Positions 8,376 to 16,089 of a stretch of 39,293 bases of DNA are shown piece after piece; positions within the stretch are counted from its first letter, which is position 1; every line of letters begins with the position of its first letter. The translations under genes and the position numbers were made by a program. This DNA is from Sedimenticola sp. (GTDB lineage: Bacteria > Pseudomonadota > Gammaproteobacteria > Chromatiales > Chromatiaceae), in assembly GCA_026994195.1 (NCBI GenBank), contig JALWRH010000114.1, forward strand, positions 1 to 39,293, given 5' to 3'. Below the pieces are notes generated by a model. It had not been told where the DNA came from. It did not search any database and saw only the letters and a program-made list of their open reading frames with translations.

Positions 8376-8409
8376 GCCAAACCGCTATTGCATACAATAG
8401 CGGTTTGGC
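8376..8409. repeat. Perfect 15-bp stem, 4-nt loop hairpin
   Basis: GCCAAACCGCTATTG (8376-8390), loop CATA, CAATAGCGGTTTGGC (8395-8409) form a flawless 15-bp stem 18 bp past the stop of the haem protein gene. Neither strand has a U-run after it, so it is not a standard intrinsic terminator. It may be a 3'-end stabiliser or extragenic repeat. Confidence 0.7.
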
Positions 8410-8427
8410 CCTCCGTTGCAGGTGATG

Positions 8428-8997
8428 TCAGAAAGTCTTTTTCAGTACAAAAGCGCCACGGATATCGCCTTCTTTGAAACCACGGGCGCGATCTGATGGA
8501 TACAGGGACTTGAGGCGCATTTCCACTTCGGGCTTCACTTGCTCGCCACCATGGCAGTTCAGACAAACTTTGGCAGTGGGGATGGCTTTCATGTAACGGA
8601 ATACCTTTTTACCGTTCTCCTCGACGACATCCGAATAGTCCAGGGTCTTGGGATCGGCGCCAGCGGCTTTCCGGGCCTCGAACTCCTCCATGACCTTGCG
8701 TTCCCAGGGAAGAGGCACATTGGCGGTGGAGCGGGGCTTGAGACTGGTGCGGGCCACGGTCCAGCCGCTGCTGGTGCTGACTTGCTCCGTAATCTCGGGG
8801 GCTTTTTCATTGCACACACTGATGGCGTTGACCGGCCCACCTTCTTTCATGGCGGCTTTCAGCTCGCTCTTGAGTTGAGTTGCGAACTGCTTGATCACTT
8901 TGCGTGCTTCCATGACCATTTCCTGATTGTCCGCCGCCATGGCGGGCAGGGCGATGCTGGTTGCGAGCAGAGCGCTCACGATGAATCGGGTTTTCAT
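8428..8997 (-). CDS. Tll0287-like (DUF3365) mono-haem periplasmic protein
   Basis: This 189-aa protein begins with a clear signal peptide, MKTRFIVSALLATSIALPAMA. The start is chosen because AGGAGG lies 8 nt upstream; the in-frame start 22 codons earlier lacks signal character. Mature features are a helical segment (EARKVIKQFATQLKSELKAA), VCNEKAPEI, then FRYMKAIPTAKVCLNCHGGE with one CxxCH haem site, and a C-terminal RARGFKEGDIRGAFVLKK. This order matches the Tll0287-like haem domain family (formerly DUF3365), used as haem-based sensors or small c-type cytochromes. As a free periplasmic protein it is probably a redox carrier or sensor subunit. Confidence 0.85.
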   Translation of the reverse strand: MKTRFIVSALLATSIALPAMAADNQEMVMEARKVIKQFATQLKSELKAAMKEGGPVNAISVCNEKAPEITEQVSTSSGWTVARTSLKPRSTANVPLPWERKVMEEFEARKAAGADPKTLDYSDVVEENGKKVFRYMKAIPTAKVCLNCHGGEQVKPEVEMRLKSLYPSDRARGFKEGDIRGAFVLKKTF

Positions 8998-9208
8998 GTC
9001 TTTTGCCTCCTGGTCGTTATATGCCAGACTGAATTTGAATAAAGCATAGTTTTCCGTATTCAATCAGAATCGTGCATTGTGCCTTGACGGCTCCTTGCGC
9101 AGCATTGACAAATATCAGTAATTTTCAGGGTTCTTCCTGTCTTTTGGTGGCAATGAACCGTTGTTCGGGAGTATGCTTTGCTGCCATGAAAGCATTCGGA
9201 TTCATTCA

Positions 9209-10654
9209 GTGCAACTGCTCATAGTCTCCAGAACTTCTGGACTGCTGGCTTCCATGTTCAGCCTGTCACTGTCAGTGCCTGTGCTGGTGGGCCTGTGGTA
9301 CGAGGAGCCGGTGATGCGCGACTTTCTTCTGCCCCTCGTGCTGACCCTGGGAGCCGGTCTTTTGCTGTGGTTGCCTTGGCGGAAAAAACAGTCCCGCATC
9401 AGCCGCAAGGACGGTTTCCTCATTGTCACCCTGTTCTGGGGCTTGCTCAGTTTCATGGGCGCCTGGCCCTTGTTCCTGTCTTTGGATATGGATTTCATCG
9501 ATGCCCTGTTCGAATCCGCTTCCGCCATCACCACCACTGGCGCCACGGTGATCACCGGACTCGACGACCTGCCACGCTCAGTATTGCTGTATCGACAGGA
9601 ATTGCAGTGGATGGGAGGAATGGGCTTGATTGTGCTGGGTATTGCCGTACTGCCCATGCTGGGCATCGGTGGTATGCAGCTGTACCGGGCCGAAGCCCCG
9701 GGCCCTATGAAGGAAGAAAAGATGACACCGCGCCTGGCAAGCACTGCCCGTGCCCTGTGGCTCATCTATCTGTCTCTGACGGCTGCCTGCGCCTTTGCCT
9801 ACTGGGCGTTTGGCATGGAGCCTTTCGATGCCATTGCCCACAGCTTGTCCACGGTTTCGACTGGGGGCTTTTCGACTCACGATGCCAGCCTGTCATGGTT
9901 TCACAGCAGCCAAATCGAGTTTGTATCCGTGGTTTTCATGCTGCTGGCTTCCCTGAACTTTGGCGTTCACTATCTTGCCATCTACCACAAGGCGCCCCGG
10001 CAGTACTGGGAGGACGTGGAAGCGCGTAGCTTTTTGATACTGGTGCTGGTTCTGGTAATCCTGGTGGGGCTGATGTTGCGCCTGGAAGGCGATTATCATG
10101 AGCTGCCTTCCAGCCTGAGGGATGCCGCCTTTGAGGTGGTGTCCGTCATCACCAGTACAGGGTTTGGCACCGTGGACTTCACCCAGTGGCCCGATTTTCT
10201 GCCGGTGCTGCTCATTTTCATCAGCTTTATCGGTGGTTGTGGCGGTTCTACAGCCGGGGGCATGAAGGTGATGCGGGTGTTGATGCTCTTCAAACAGGGC
10301 ATGCGTGAAATCCGCAAGCTGATTCATCCCAATGCCATTCTGCCCGTGCGTCTGGGGAATCATGTAGTGGATCAGCGCATCATGAACGCCGTGTGGGGTT
10401 TTTTTGCCGCCTATACAGTAGTGTTCGTGGTGCTCATGCTGCTTATGATCCATGCCGGGCTGGATCAGGTCTCAGCGTTTTCCGCCGTGGCCACCTGCAT
10501 GAACAACCTGGGTCCCGGCCTGGGGGTGGTGGCGAGCAATTTCCAGGATGTGAGTGACATGGGTAAATGGATCTCCATTCTGGCCATGCTCCTGGGCCGT
10601 CTGGAAATCTTTACCATATTGATCCTGCTCACGCCGTCTTTCTGGAAGGATTGA
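9209..10654 (+). CDS. trkH: TrkH-type potassium uptake protein
   Basis: This Trk K+ transport subunit has four M1-P-M2 repeats. The pore segments are visible in order: SASAITTTGATVITGLDDLP, HSLSTVSTGGFSTHDAS, VVSVITSTGFGTVDF and ATCMNNLGPGLGVVASNF. Length after the chosen start is 481 aa, normal for TrkH. The GTG at 9209 is preferred because its product (VQLLIVSRTSGLL) aligns residue for residue with the E. coli TrkH start. ATG at 9173 or TTG at 9161 would add 12-16 unusual residues. None has a good ribosome site. TrkH needs a TrkA/RCK regulator; the stand-alone RCK gene at 5975 is the nearest in the window. Confidence 0.93.
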   Translation: MQLLIVSRTSGLLASMFSLSLSVPVLVGLWYEEPVMRDFLLPLVLTLGAGLLLWLPWRKKQSRISRKDGFLIVTLFWGLLSFMGAWPLFLSLDMDFIDALFESASAITTTGATVITGLDDLPRSVLLYRQELQWMGGMGLIVLGIAVLPMLGIGGMQLYRAEAPGPMKEEKMTPRLASTARALWLIYLSLTAACAFAYWAFGMEPFDAIAHSLSTVSTGGFSTHDASLSWFHSSQIEFVSVVFMLLASLNFGVHYLAIYHKAPRQYWEDVEARSFLILVLVLVILVGLMLRLEGDYHELPSSLRDAAFEVVSVITSTGFGTVDFTQWPDFLPVLLIFISFIGGCGGSTAGGMKVMRVLMLFKQGMREIRKLIHPNAILPVRLGNHVVDQRIMNAVWGFFAAYTVVFVVLMLLMIHAGLDQVSAFSAVATCMNNLGPGLGVVASNFQDVSDMGKWISILAMLLGRLEIFTILILLTPSFWKD

Positions 10655-10708
10655 GGCTGGGGCAAAGTCCCTCTGCCTGATAGCAACTGCAACGAGAGGT
10701 GATGCAAA

Positions 10709-10858
10709 ATGATGGATATGAACTTTCTGGTGATAGGTGGACCGCTGGTTTCATTGCTGGCGGGTATTGCCATCCTGATCTGGCCCAAACTGCTCAATTA
10801 TATTGTTGCCTTCTACCTGATACTGTTTGGTTTGATCGGATTGTTGGCGGTGATCTGA
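10709..10858 (+). CDS. 49-aa DUF3096-like membrane protein
   Basis: This small gene encodes a 49-aa product that is nearly all membrane: MMDMNFLVIGGPLVSLLAGI, then AILIWPKLLNYIVAFYLIL, then FGLIGLLAVI. Two helices flanking a WPKLLNY turn is the pattern of the DUF3096 family. An AGAGGTG ribosome site lies just upstream. It starts 54 bp after trkH and is probably co-transcribed, but a functional link to K+ uptake is only inference. Confidence 0.85.
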   Translation: MMDMNFLVIGGPLVSLLAGIAILIWPKLLNYIVAFYLILFGLIGLLAVI

Positions 10859-10862
10859 GATA

Positions 10863-10895
10863 TTAACCCGGGCATCTATATAGGTGCCGGGTTAA
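10863..10895. terminator. Hairpin between convergent genes, possible terminator
   Basis: TTAACCCGGGCA (10863-10874) pairs with TGCCGGGTTAA (10885-10895) with one bulged G, just after the DUF3096 stop and before the end of the convergent hydrolase gene. Neither strand has a proper U-run (the plus strand continues with A residues), so termination is weakly supported. Confidence 0.35.
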
Positions 10896-10963
10896 AAATT
10901 ACGGATTCTGGGAAGGAATGGGTGATTCAGTGCCCGCTTCCTTCCCGTTGCAACCGTAACCTG

Positions 10964-11791
10964 TCAGAGTATGTCGGCGAGCAGCCTGCCGTCGGCGGGT
11001 GTCAGTTCATGTCCCTGTACAGTGATGTACACTTTGGATTTGCCACGCAGGGCGGGTACCTGGTTCATGTCCTGACTGAAAGGTGGCACCACCAGGTCAC
11101 CGGCAATCACATAGCCGCCGCTGCGGATGATGGATACATATTCGATATCCGGATGGGGCTGGATGTTAAGCCAGTACAGCAGGGTGCCCGGCGCCGGCGG
11201 CACCAGATTGAACAGGATGCCCCGGGATACCTCCAGAGTATTGTACATGCGGTCACCGATTTCCTCGCGCACGATCCATTCCTTGATCATGCCGAACATG
11301 CCGCCGTCGTCCACGGCATCCGAAGCGCGAATGGCCTTGTCCGTGCCCAGGTGGGGTGCGGCGATGGTGATGAGTCGCTTTACCTGCCCCGCGCCATGCT
11401 GAACCAGCATCAGGCGCGCCACTACCCCCCCGGCTGAGTGACCCACGATGGTAATGTCTTCTCCGGGGTGCTTCTGTGAAATGCGGTCCAGGGCTGCCTT
11501 GAGCCAGCTGGCCTGGAAGGCGGCGGGTGCCAGGGAAGGCAGATTGACTGTGTAAAACAGCTTGTCACTGTCCTTGTGCGCTATAGGTTGGTCGATGAAT
11601 CCCGTGGGGGATATACCCAGATATCCGGCCTGTTGCCAGCCAGCCTGGCGCAACATGGCGTTTACGCCACTGTACTCCCAGGTACTGGCGTCACTCAGAT
11701 ACCCATGCACCAGCACGGCGACTTGGGCCTGGGCGGACAGGGGGGCGGTAAAGATGAGAATCGACAACAACAGAATGCGGTAGATGGACAT
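10964..11791 (-). CDS. Secreted alpha/beta hydrolase, lipase-like
   Basis: The 275-aa protein has a signal peptide (MSIYRILLLSILIFTAPLSA, cleavage after AQA near 22) and an alpha/beta-hydrolase fold. The oxyanion-hole segment is AVLVHGYLSDASTWEY (25-40). The nucleophile elbow is GHSAGG with Ser119, followed by RLITIAAPHLGTDKA, typical of bacterial lipases and PGAP1-like esterases. A late Asp and the C-terminal GHEL could complete the triad. It stands alone on the minus strand with an AT-rich promoter region upstream. Substrate cannot be read from sequence; a triacylglycerol lipase or phospholipid esterase is plausible. Confidence 0.88.
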   Translation of the reverse strand: MSIYRILLLSILIFTAPLSAQAQVAVLVHGYLSDASTWEYSGVNAMLRQAGWQQAGYLGISPTGFIDQPIAHKDSDKLFYTVNLPSLAPAAFQASWLKAALDRISQKHPGEDITIVGHSAGGVVARLMLVQHGAGQVKRLITIAAPHLGTDKAIRASDAVDDGGMFGMIKEWIVREEIGDRMYNTLEVSRGILFNLVPPAPGTLLYWLNIQPHPDIEYVSIIRSGGYVIAGDLVVPPFSQDMNQVPALRGKSKVYITVQGHELTPADGRLLADIL

Positions 11792-11826
11792 GGCGGCTGC
11801 CTCTGATTCGAAATAATAATAAGTAT

Positions 11827-11852
11827 ATTATAATACACTGATTAATCAAGTG
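11827..11852 (-). promoter_or_regulatory. AT-rich promoter with near-palindrome upstream of hydrolase
   Basis: On the minus strand a TATAAT hexamer occupies 11832-11827, 36 bp before the hydrolase ATG. Next to it, CACTGATTAATCAAGTG (11836-11852) is a near palindrome around GATTAATC, placed over the -35 area. This fits a repressor or activator site; no regulator is known. Confidence 0.4.
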
Positions 11853-11932
11853 AGACACACCATAATTCGGCTGTGTTGCCCCCGTTTACAACAAGGCGCC
11901 CAATCACTTCTACAGCCATTCCACAGCAGGTT

Positions 11933-14323
11933 TCAATAGCGGTAGCGCAACAGGCGCAGGGCGTTCAGAACCACGATGATGGTGCTGCCTTCATGAAAGA
12001 TCACCGTGCTGCTCAGGCTGATGCTCTGTCCCAGAGCTGCGAGGATGAGGAAGAGGATCACCCCCAGGGAAATGCCGAGGTTCTGCATGATGATGCGCCG
12101 GCTGGCGCGGCTCAGACCCACAGCGAAAGGCAGCCTGCCCAGGTCATCGGCCATGAGGGCCACGTCGGCGGTCTCCAGGGCTACGGCCGTGCCGGCCCCG
12201 CCCATGGCGATGCCCACGGTGGCCGTGGCCAGGGCCGGTGCATCATTGACGCCGTCTCCGGTCATGGCCACTTTGCCATGAGCTTCCTTGAGGCGGTTGA
12301 TGACCAGCAGCTTGTCTTCGGGCATCAGTTCCGCCTGCACTTCGGTGATGCCGGTCTGCCTGGCGATCTGATCTGCCACCTTGCGGTTGTCTCCGGTGAG
12401 CATGACCAGTTTTCGTATGCCCAATTCATGCAACTGTTGCAGCGCTTCGTGTATTCCCGGGCGAGGGGTATCGGCGACAGCCAGTATGCCAAGGATCTTT
12501 TTGCCCAGGCTTACGGCCATTGTGGTTTTGCCTTCTGATTCCAGGGCGGCGATGCGTTCCTCCAATGCATTGTCCAGTTCATACCAATTGGTTTCCTGAA
12601 ACAGGCGCAGAGAGCCGATGAGTGCCGTCTGGCCGTCTATCATGCTCATGATGCCACGGCCTGCCAGGTTTTCCATACTGCCGGCGGAAGGCAGGGACAG
12701 GGCCTGTTGCCGGGCTTTTTCCACCACGGCCCTGGCGATGGGATGATTGGACTGTTGTTCTACTGCGGCGGCTGTAGCCAGCAATTCCCCCTCGGTACTG
12801 CCGTTCAGGGGCAGCAGGTCGGTGACCTGAAAGTTTCCCTGGGTCAGGGTGCCGGTCTTGTCAAAGGCCATGACCTCTATCACCCCCAGGTTTTCCAGGT
12901 GTACGCCGCCCTTGATGAGTACCCCGTTGCGCGCCGCCTGGCCGATCCCCGCCAATACCGCTGCCGGCGTGCCGATGGCCAGGGCGCAGGGAGAAGCCGC
13001 CACCAGGAGCAGCATGCCGGTGTAGAAACTCTTGGGCAGGGCTGCCCAGCCGAACAAAGGAGGCAAAATGATCACCAGGGCCACCAGAATGAGTATGGCG
13101 GGGACGAACCAGGCGGTGAAACGCCGGGTGAACTGCTGGGTGGGACTTTGCTGGCTTTGGGCATTGGCCACCATTTCCATGACCCGGTTCAGGGTGTTGT
13201 CTCGGGCCAGACGGGTGACTCTCACCTCCAGGGCGGCTTCCATGTTGATGGTGCCGGCAAATACTTCATCTCCGGGCTGCTTGTCCACAGGAACGCTTTC
13301 CCCGGTGATGGGGCTTTGATCCACGGCGCTTTCACCTTCCTCGACCTTGCCGTCCACCGGTAGGCGGTCTCCCGGGGGTACTACCACCAGGTCGTCGATG
13401 TTCAGGGCTTCCACGGGGACTTCCAGAAGCTTGCCGTCACGCCGGGTTCGGGCCGTGGCGGGCATGAGTTCGGCGAGAGCATTCACGGCGTTACGCGCAC
13501 GATCCAGGGCATAGTGCTCGCCGGCATGGCCCAGGCTGAACAGGAACAGAAGGAAAGCGCCCTCCGCCCACTGGCCCAACAGGGCTGCGCCCAGGGCGGC
13601 GGCCAGCATGAGGATGTCCGTGTCGAACTTGCCCCGCAGCAGGGCGGGCAGGGCATGGGTGGCGATATCGTAGCCGCCCGCCACATAGGCAATGAAGTAA
13701 AGAATACGCGCCTGATCCGCGCCCAGAGAGAAAAAGCTTTCCCCGATCCATCCCGCGAGAAAGCACAGGCCCGCCAGGGTAACCAGGATATAGGTCCAGC
13801 GTTCCTGCAGGGCATGGGGAAGAAAGGCTGGGGCGCTGCCGTGATCGTGAGCATGATCGTCGGACTCTTTGCCAGTGCGGGCCGCAGCTATAAAGCCCAG
13901 TTTGCGCATGGTGGCTTCGATGCGCTGACGATCCAGGCGTTCGGTTTCATAGGCGACGAAAGCCAGACCCGCGGCGGTGTTGACGCTGGCGTGTAGCATG
14001 CCCGGCAGTTTTTCCAGGGTCTTTGCAAGCACGCTGGCGGCATCGGGGGATACATGGCTTTCAAAAGGGATGCGTTCGTGCCGGTACTGTCGGGTGAAGT
14101 TGCTGCCGGCCTTTCTGGCCAGGGATTCCACGTCTTGCAGGGATATGAGATTGGGATCGTAATGAATGCAGAGCTGGACGGGGTCTCCCTGCCTGATATG
14201 CGCCTGGTAAATGCCCTTGTGCTGTAACAGGGTTTTTTCCAGGTTGTCCAGACAGCTGTCATGGGCATCTTCCACCTCCGGCAGCAGCAGGGGAATGTCG
14301 AGTTTTAGGGTTTTTTCGCTCAT
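11933..14323 (-). CDS. P1B-type metal ATPase, SPC (P1B-4-like) class
   Basis: This 796-aa heavy-metal ATPase has TGES at 340-343 (actuator), SPC at 444-446 in the transport helix, DKTGT at 488-492 (phosphorylation), NHPIARAVV (the HP motif), GDGVNDAPAL, and a last helix with HEGST at 777-781. SPC plus HEGxT is the signature of the P1B-4 subgroup, linked to Co2+, Zn2+, Fe2+ or Ni2+ export, rather than the CPC of Cu/Zn pumps. The N-terminus holds two HMA-like folds (about 8-75 and 92-150) without CxxC metal sites, then a His/Asp linker (DDHAHDHGS). It ends the minus-strand unit gloA - thioredoxin - PlsC - ATPase, starting 9 bp after plsC. The transported ion is uncertain. Confidence 0.92.
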   Translation of the reverse strand: MSEKTLKLDIPLLLPEVEDAHDSCLDNLEKTLLQHKGIYQAHIRQGDPVQLCIHYDPNLISLQDVESLARKAGSNFTRQYRHERIPFESHVSPDAASVLAKTLEKLPGMLHASVNTAAGLAFVAYETERLDRQRIEATMRKLGFIAAARTGKESDDHAHDHGSAPAFLPHALQERWTYILVTLAGLCFLAGWIGESFFSLGADQARILYFIAYVAGGYDIATHALPALLRGKFDTDILMLAAALGAALLGQWAEGAFLLFLFSLGHAGEHYALDRARNAVNALAELMPATARTRRDGKLLEVPVEALNIDDLVVVPPGDRLPVDGKVEEGESAVDQSPITGESVPVDKQPGDEVFAGTINMEAALEVRVTRLARDNTLNRVMEMVANAQSQQSPTQQFTRRFTAWFVPAILILVALVIILPPLFGWAALPKSFYTGMLLLVAASPCALAIGTPAAVLAGIGQAARNGVLIKGGVHLENLGVIEVMAFDKTGTLTQGNFQVTDLLPLNGSTEGELLATAAAVEQQSNHPIARAVVEKARQQALSLPSAGSMENLAGRGIMSMIDGQTALIGSLRLFQETNWYELDNALEERIAALESEGKTTMAVSLGKKILGILAVADTPRPGIHEALQQLHELGIRKLVMLTGDNRKVADQIARQTGITEVQAELMPEDKLLVINRLKEAHGKVAMTGDGVNDAPALATATVGIAMGGAGTAVALETADVALMADDLGRLPFAVGLSRASRRIIMQNLGISLGVILFLILAALGQSISLSSTVIFHEGSTIIVVLNALRLLRYRY

Positions 14324-14332
14324 GAATGGGAT

Positions 14333-15082
14333 TCAGTCCAGGTGGCGGTGCTGCCATTCCAGGAAAGCGGCATATACGTGGTTGCAGTAACTTTCCTTGT
14401 CGTTGAACTGCTCGGGCTGAAAGGCATCGTACAGGTGATAGTTGACGCGGTTGTTGCTGCTGAGCATGAAGTCCAGGATCTTGCGCGGCAGGCTTTGTGA
14501 CGACCAGTGAAAATCGTCCTGGGATTCATAGTGCAGAAAAACCGGCAGTATGGGAATACCGCTGCGCAGAGACAGGTCGAAAGCGCCGTAGCGGAAGTGG
14601 TCGTGCAGGCGCTTGCCCTTGATGCCTCCTTCCGGGTAGAGGGCGATATTGTGTCCAGCTTCCAGCGCTTCCAGCATGGCCTGGCTGGCCTGTTGGCGGG
14701 AATCACGGGATTCCCGATGTACGTACAGGGTGCCCGCCGCGGCGCTGATACGCCCGGCGATGGGCCAGTTTCTGACTTCTATCTTGGCCAGGCTGAGTAC
14801 CGGGAACAGGGCGGGTATGCCGATATCCTCGAAGGCCGAGGGATGATTGGCGATGAGAATATACTGACGGGGAACAGCTGCTTTGTTGCGCTGGTGCAAA
14901 CGCAGATCCACCCCCAGGGCATCGGTCCAGGCCTTGCACCAGAGCCTGAACAGCATGCGGAACCAGGGACGCCCATGCTTTTTCTCCGGCAGGAAGGAGA
15001 GGGCGTAGAGCAGGGTGGTGAGAAAGGTCAGTTCCAGCCAGCCGGCCAGCATCCACAGCCAGCGCAGCAAAGGGCGGATCAC
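14333..15082 (-). CDS. PlsC-type 1-acyl-glycerol-3-phosphate acyltransferase
   Basis: This 249-aa membrane-associated acyltransferase starts at GTG 15082, overlapping the thioredoxin stop by 4 bp. An N-terminal hydrophobic helix (LLRWLWMLAGWLELTFL) precedes motif I, ILIANHPSAFEDIGIPALF. Here the residue five after His is Glu instead of the usual Asp of HX4D. Motif III is present as LYPEGGIKGKRLHDHFRYGA (usual FPEGT) and motif IV as GIPILPVFLHYE. The family acylates lysophosphatidic acid or related acceptors at the inner membrane. The changed motifs suggest a paralogue of the housekeeping PlsC, perhaps with another acceptor. Confidence 0.85.
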   Translation of the reverse strand: MIRPLLRWLWMLAGWLELTFLTTLLYALSFLPEKKHGRPWFRMLFRLWCKAWTDALGVDLRLHQRNKAAVPRQYILIANHPSAFEDIGIPALFPVLSLAKIEVRNWPIAGRISAAAGTLYVHRESRDSRQQASQAMLEALEAGHNIALYPEGGIKGKRLHDHFRYGAFDLSLRSGIPILPVFLHYESQDDFHWSSQSLPRKILDFMLSSNNRVNYHLYDAFQPEQFNDKESYCNHVYAAFLEWQHRHLD

Positions 15083-15477
15083 CCGTTTCCCTCCAGGAAA
15101 TCCTGCAGGAGCTCAGGCTTTTTTTGCCCTATAAGCACCTGGCTGACGGCTCCCCCTTCAATGAGCAGGATGGTGGGGGTGGCGCGGATGCCGATTTCTT
15201 TCGCCAGATCCAGGTGCTGACTGATGTCCAGGGTATAAACATGGGGATGACTTTGGGCCAGGCCACTGATCTGCGGCAGCATGGCTTTGCAGGGTGCGCA
15301 ACCGGGGCTGTGGCAGAAAACCAGGGCACGCTTTTCTGACGGGAAATCAGGAAAAAGACTGTGCAGGACGGATACAGACTGTCCTTTGGACTGCATGGCC
15401 TTGTGCCGGATATAGAGCTGTATGCCAAACACCAGGGCAATGATACCGAAGACGATGAAAGGTGTGGCGTCTTGCAC
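15079..15477 (-). CDS. Membrane-anchored thioredoxin-like protein
   Basis: The 132-aa protein has an N-terminal membrane helix (FIVFGIIALVFGIQLYI, residues ~5-21), then a thioredoxin fold. The active site is CHSPGCAPCKAML with CAPC instead of CGPC, followed by VYTLDISQHLDLAKEIGI and the cis-proline segment RATPTILLIEGG. It lies 6 bp after gloA and overlaps plsC by 4 bp. The type II-like anchor could place the redox domain on either face; a short N-terminus before the helix does not decide this. It is probably a thiol reductase of the envelope or cytoplasmic face. Confidence 0.87.
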   Translation of the reverse strand: MQDATPFIVFGIIALVFGIQLYIRHKAMQSKGQSVSVLHSLFPDFPSEKRALVFCHSPGCAPCKAMLPQISGLAQSHPHVYTLDISQHLDLAKEIGIRATPTILLIEGGAVSQVLIGQKKPELLQDFLEGNG

Positions 15478-15483
15478 GGGGCG

Positions 15484-15879
15484 CTATTCCTCCGCCCATT
15501 TGTCATTGAGCAGTTCAATGGGGTAGCCGTCGGGATCTTCCAGAAAGGCGATAATGGTGCTGCCGGCATTCATGGGGCCCGCATCCCGCAGGATTTTCAC
15601 ACCCTGTTCTCTGGCAACGCGGGTGGCTTCATAGACGTCGTCCACGGCAATGGCAATATGGCCAAATGCGGTTCCCAGGTCATACTGCTCAACCCCCCAG
15701 TTGTAGGTCAGTTCCAGCACAGTGTTGGAGGCTTCATCCCCGTAGCCCAGAAAGGCCAGGGTGAATTCCCCTTCTGGATACTCCTGCTGCCTCAATAACC
15801 GCATGCCAAGTATTTTTGTATAAAAATCAATGGATTTATGCAGGTTGCCGACGCGTAGCATGGTATGCAGAAAACGCAT
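15484..15879 (-). CDS. gloA: Lactoylglutathione lyase (glyoxalase I)
   Basis: The enzyme turns the hemithioacetal of methylglyoxal and glutathione into S-lactoylglutathione. The 131-aa start [13 protein letters not shown] is chosen because GGAGAG lies 6 nt upstream and because numbering then matches E. coli GloA exactly: metal ligands His5, Glu56, His74 and Glu122 are all present (LHTML, VLELTY, GHIAI, PIELLND). An earlier in-frame start would add 17 residues absent from the family. It heads the minus-strand operon gloA - thioredoxin - PlsC - metal ATPase, which suggests a stress theme (electrophile, thiol, metal). Confidence 0.96.
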   Translation of the reverse strand: MRFLHTMLRVGNLHKSIDFYTKILGMRLLRQQEYPEGEFTLAFLGYGDEASNTVLELTYNWGVEQYDLGTAFGHIAIAVDDVYEATRVAREQGVKILRDAGPMNAGSTIIAFLEDPDGYPIELLNDKWAEE

Positions 15880-16015
15880 TTCTTTACTCTCCAGGACGTA
15901 TTGGTTGTTTTTCGAGCTGTCCTTGAGCATAGCTGCTTTACGCCGGGGTCACAAATGCAGTCAGATCTGAACGCTGAGAGGGTTTTGTGAACCCGTCGAG
16001 GATAAATCTCCGCTT

Positions 16016-16048
16016 CTTAATCTTCATTTAATCTTGCTCTCCCATAAT
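16016..16048 (+). promoter_or_regulatory. PmrA/QseB-type direct repeat and -10 of the cytochrome gene
   Basis: CTTAAT (16016-16021), spacer CTTCA, TTTAAT (16027-16032) fit YTTAAK-N5-YTTAAK, the known PmrA/QseB box with 11-bp period. A -10 hexamer CATAAT (16043-16048) follows after exactly 10 nt, so the second half-site replaces a -35 element. The start codon is 42 bp further. The regulator gene at 18939 has a nearly identical site, so it is the likely activator. Confidence 0.72.
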
Positions 16049-16089
16049 CAGCCATACGTAATGACCAGACTCCCCGGAGGAGCTTCCTC

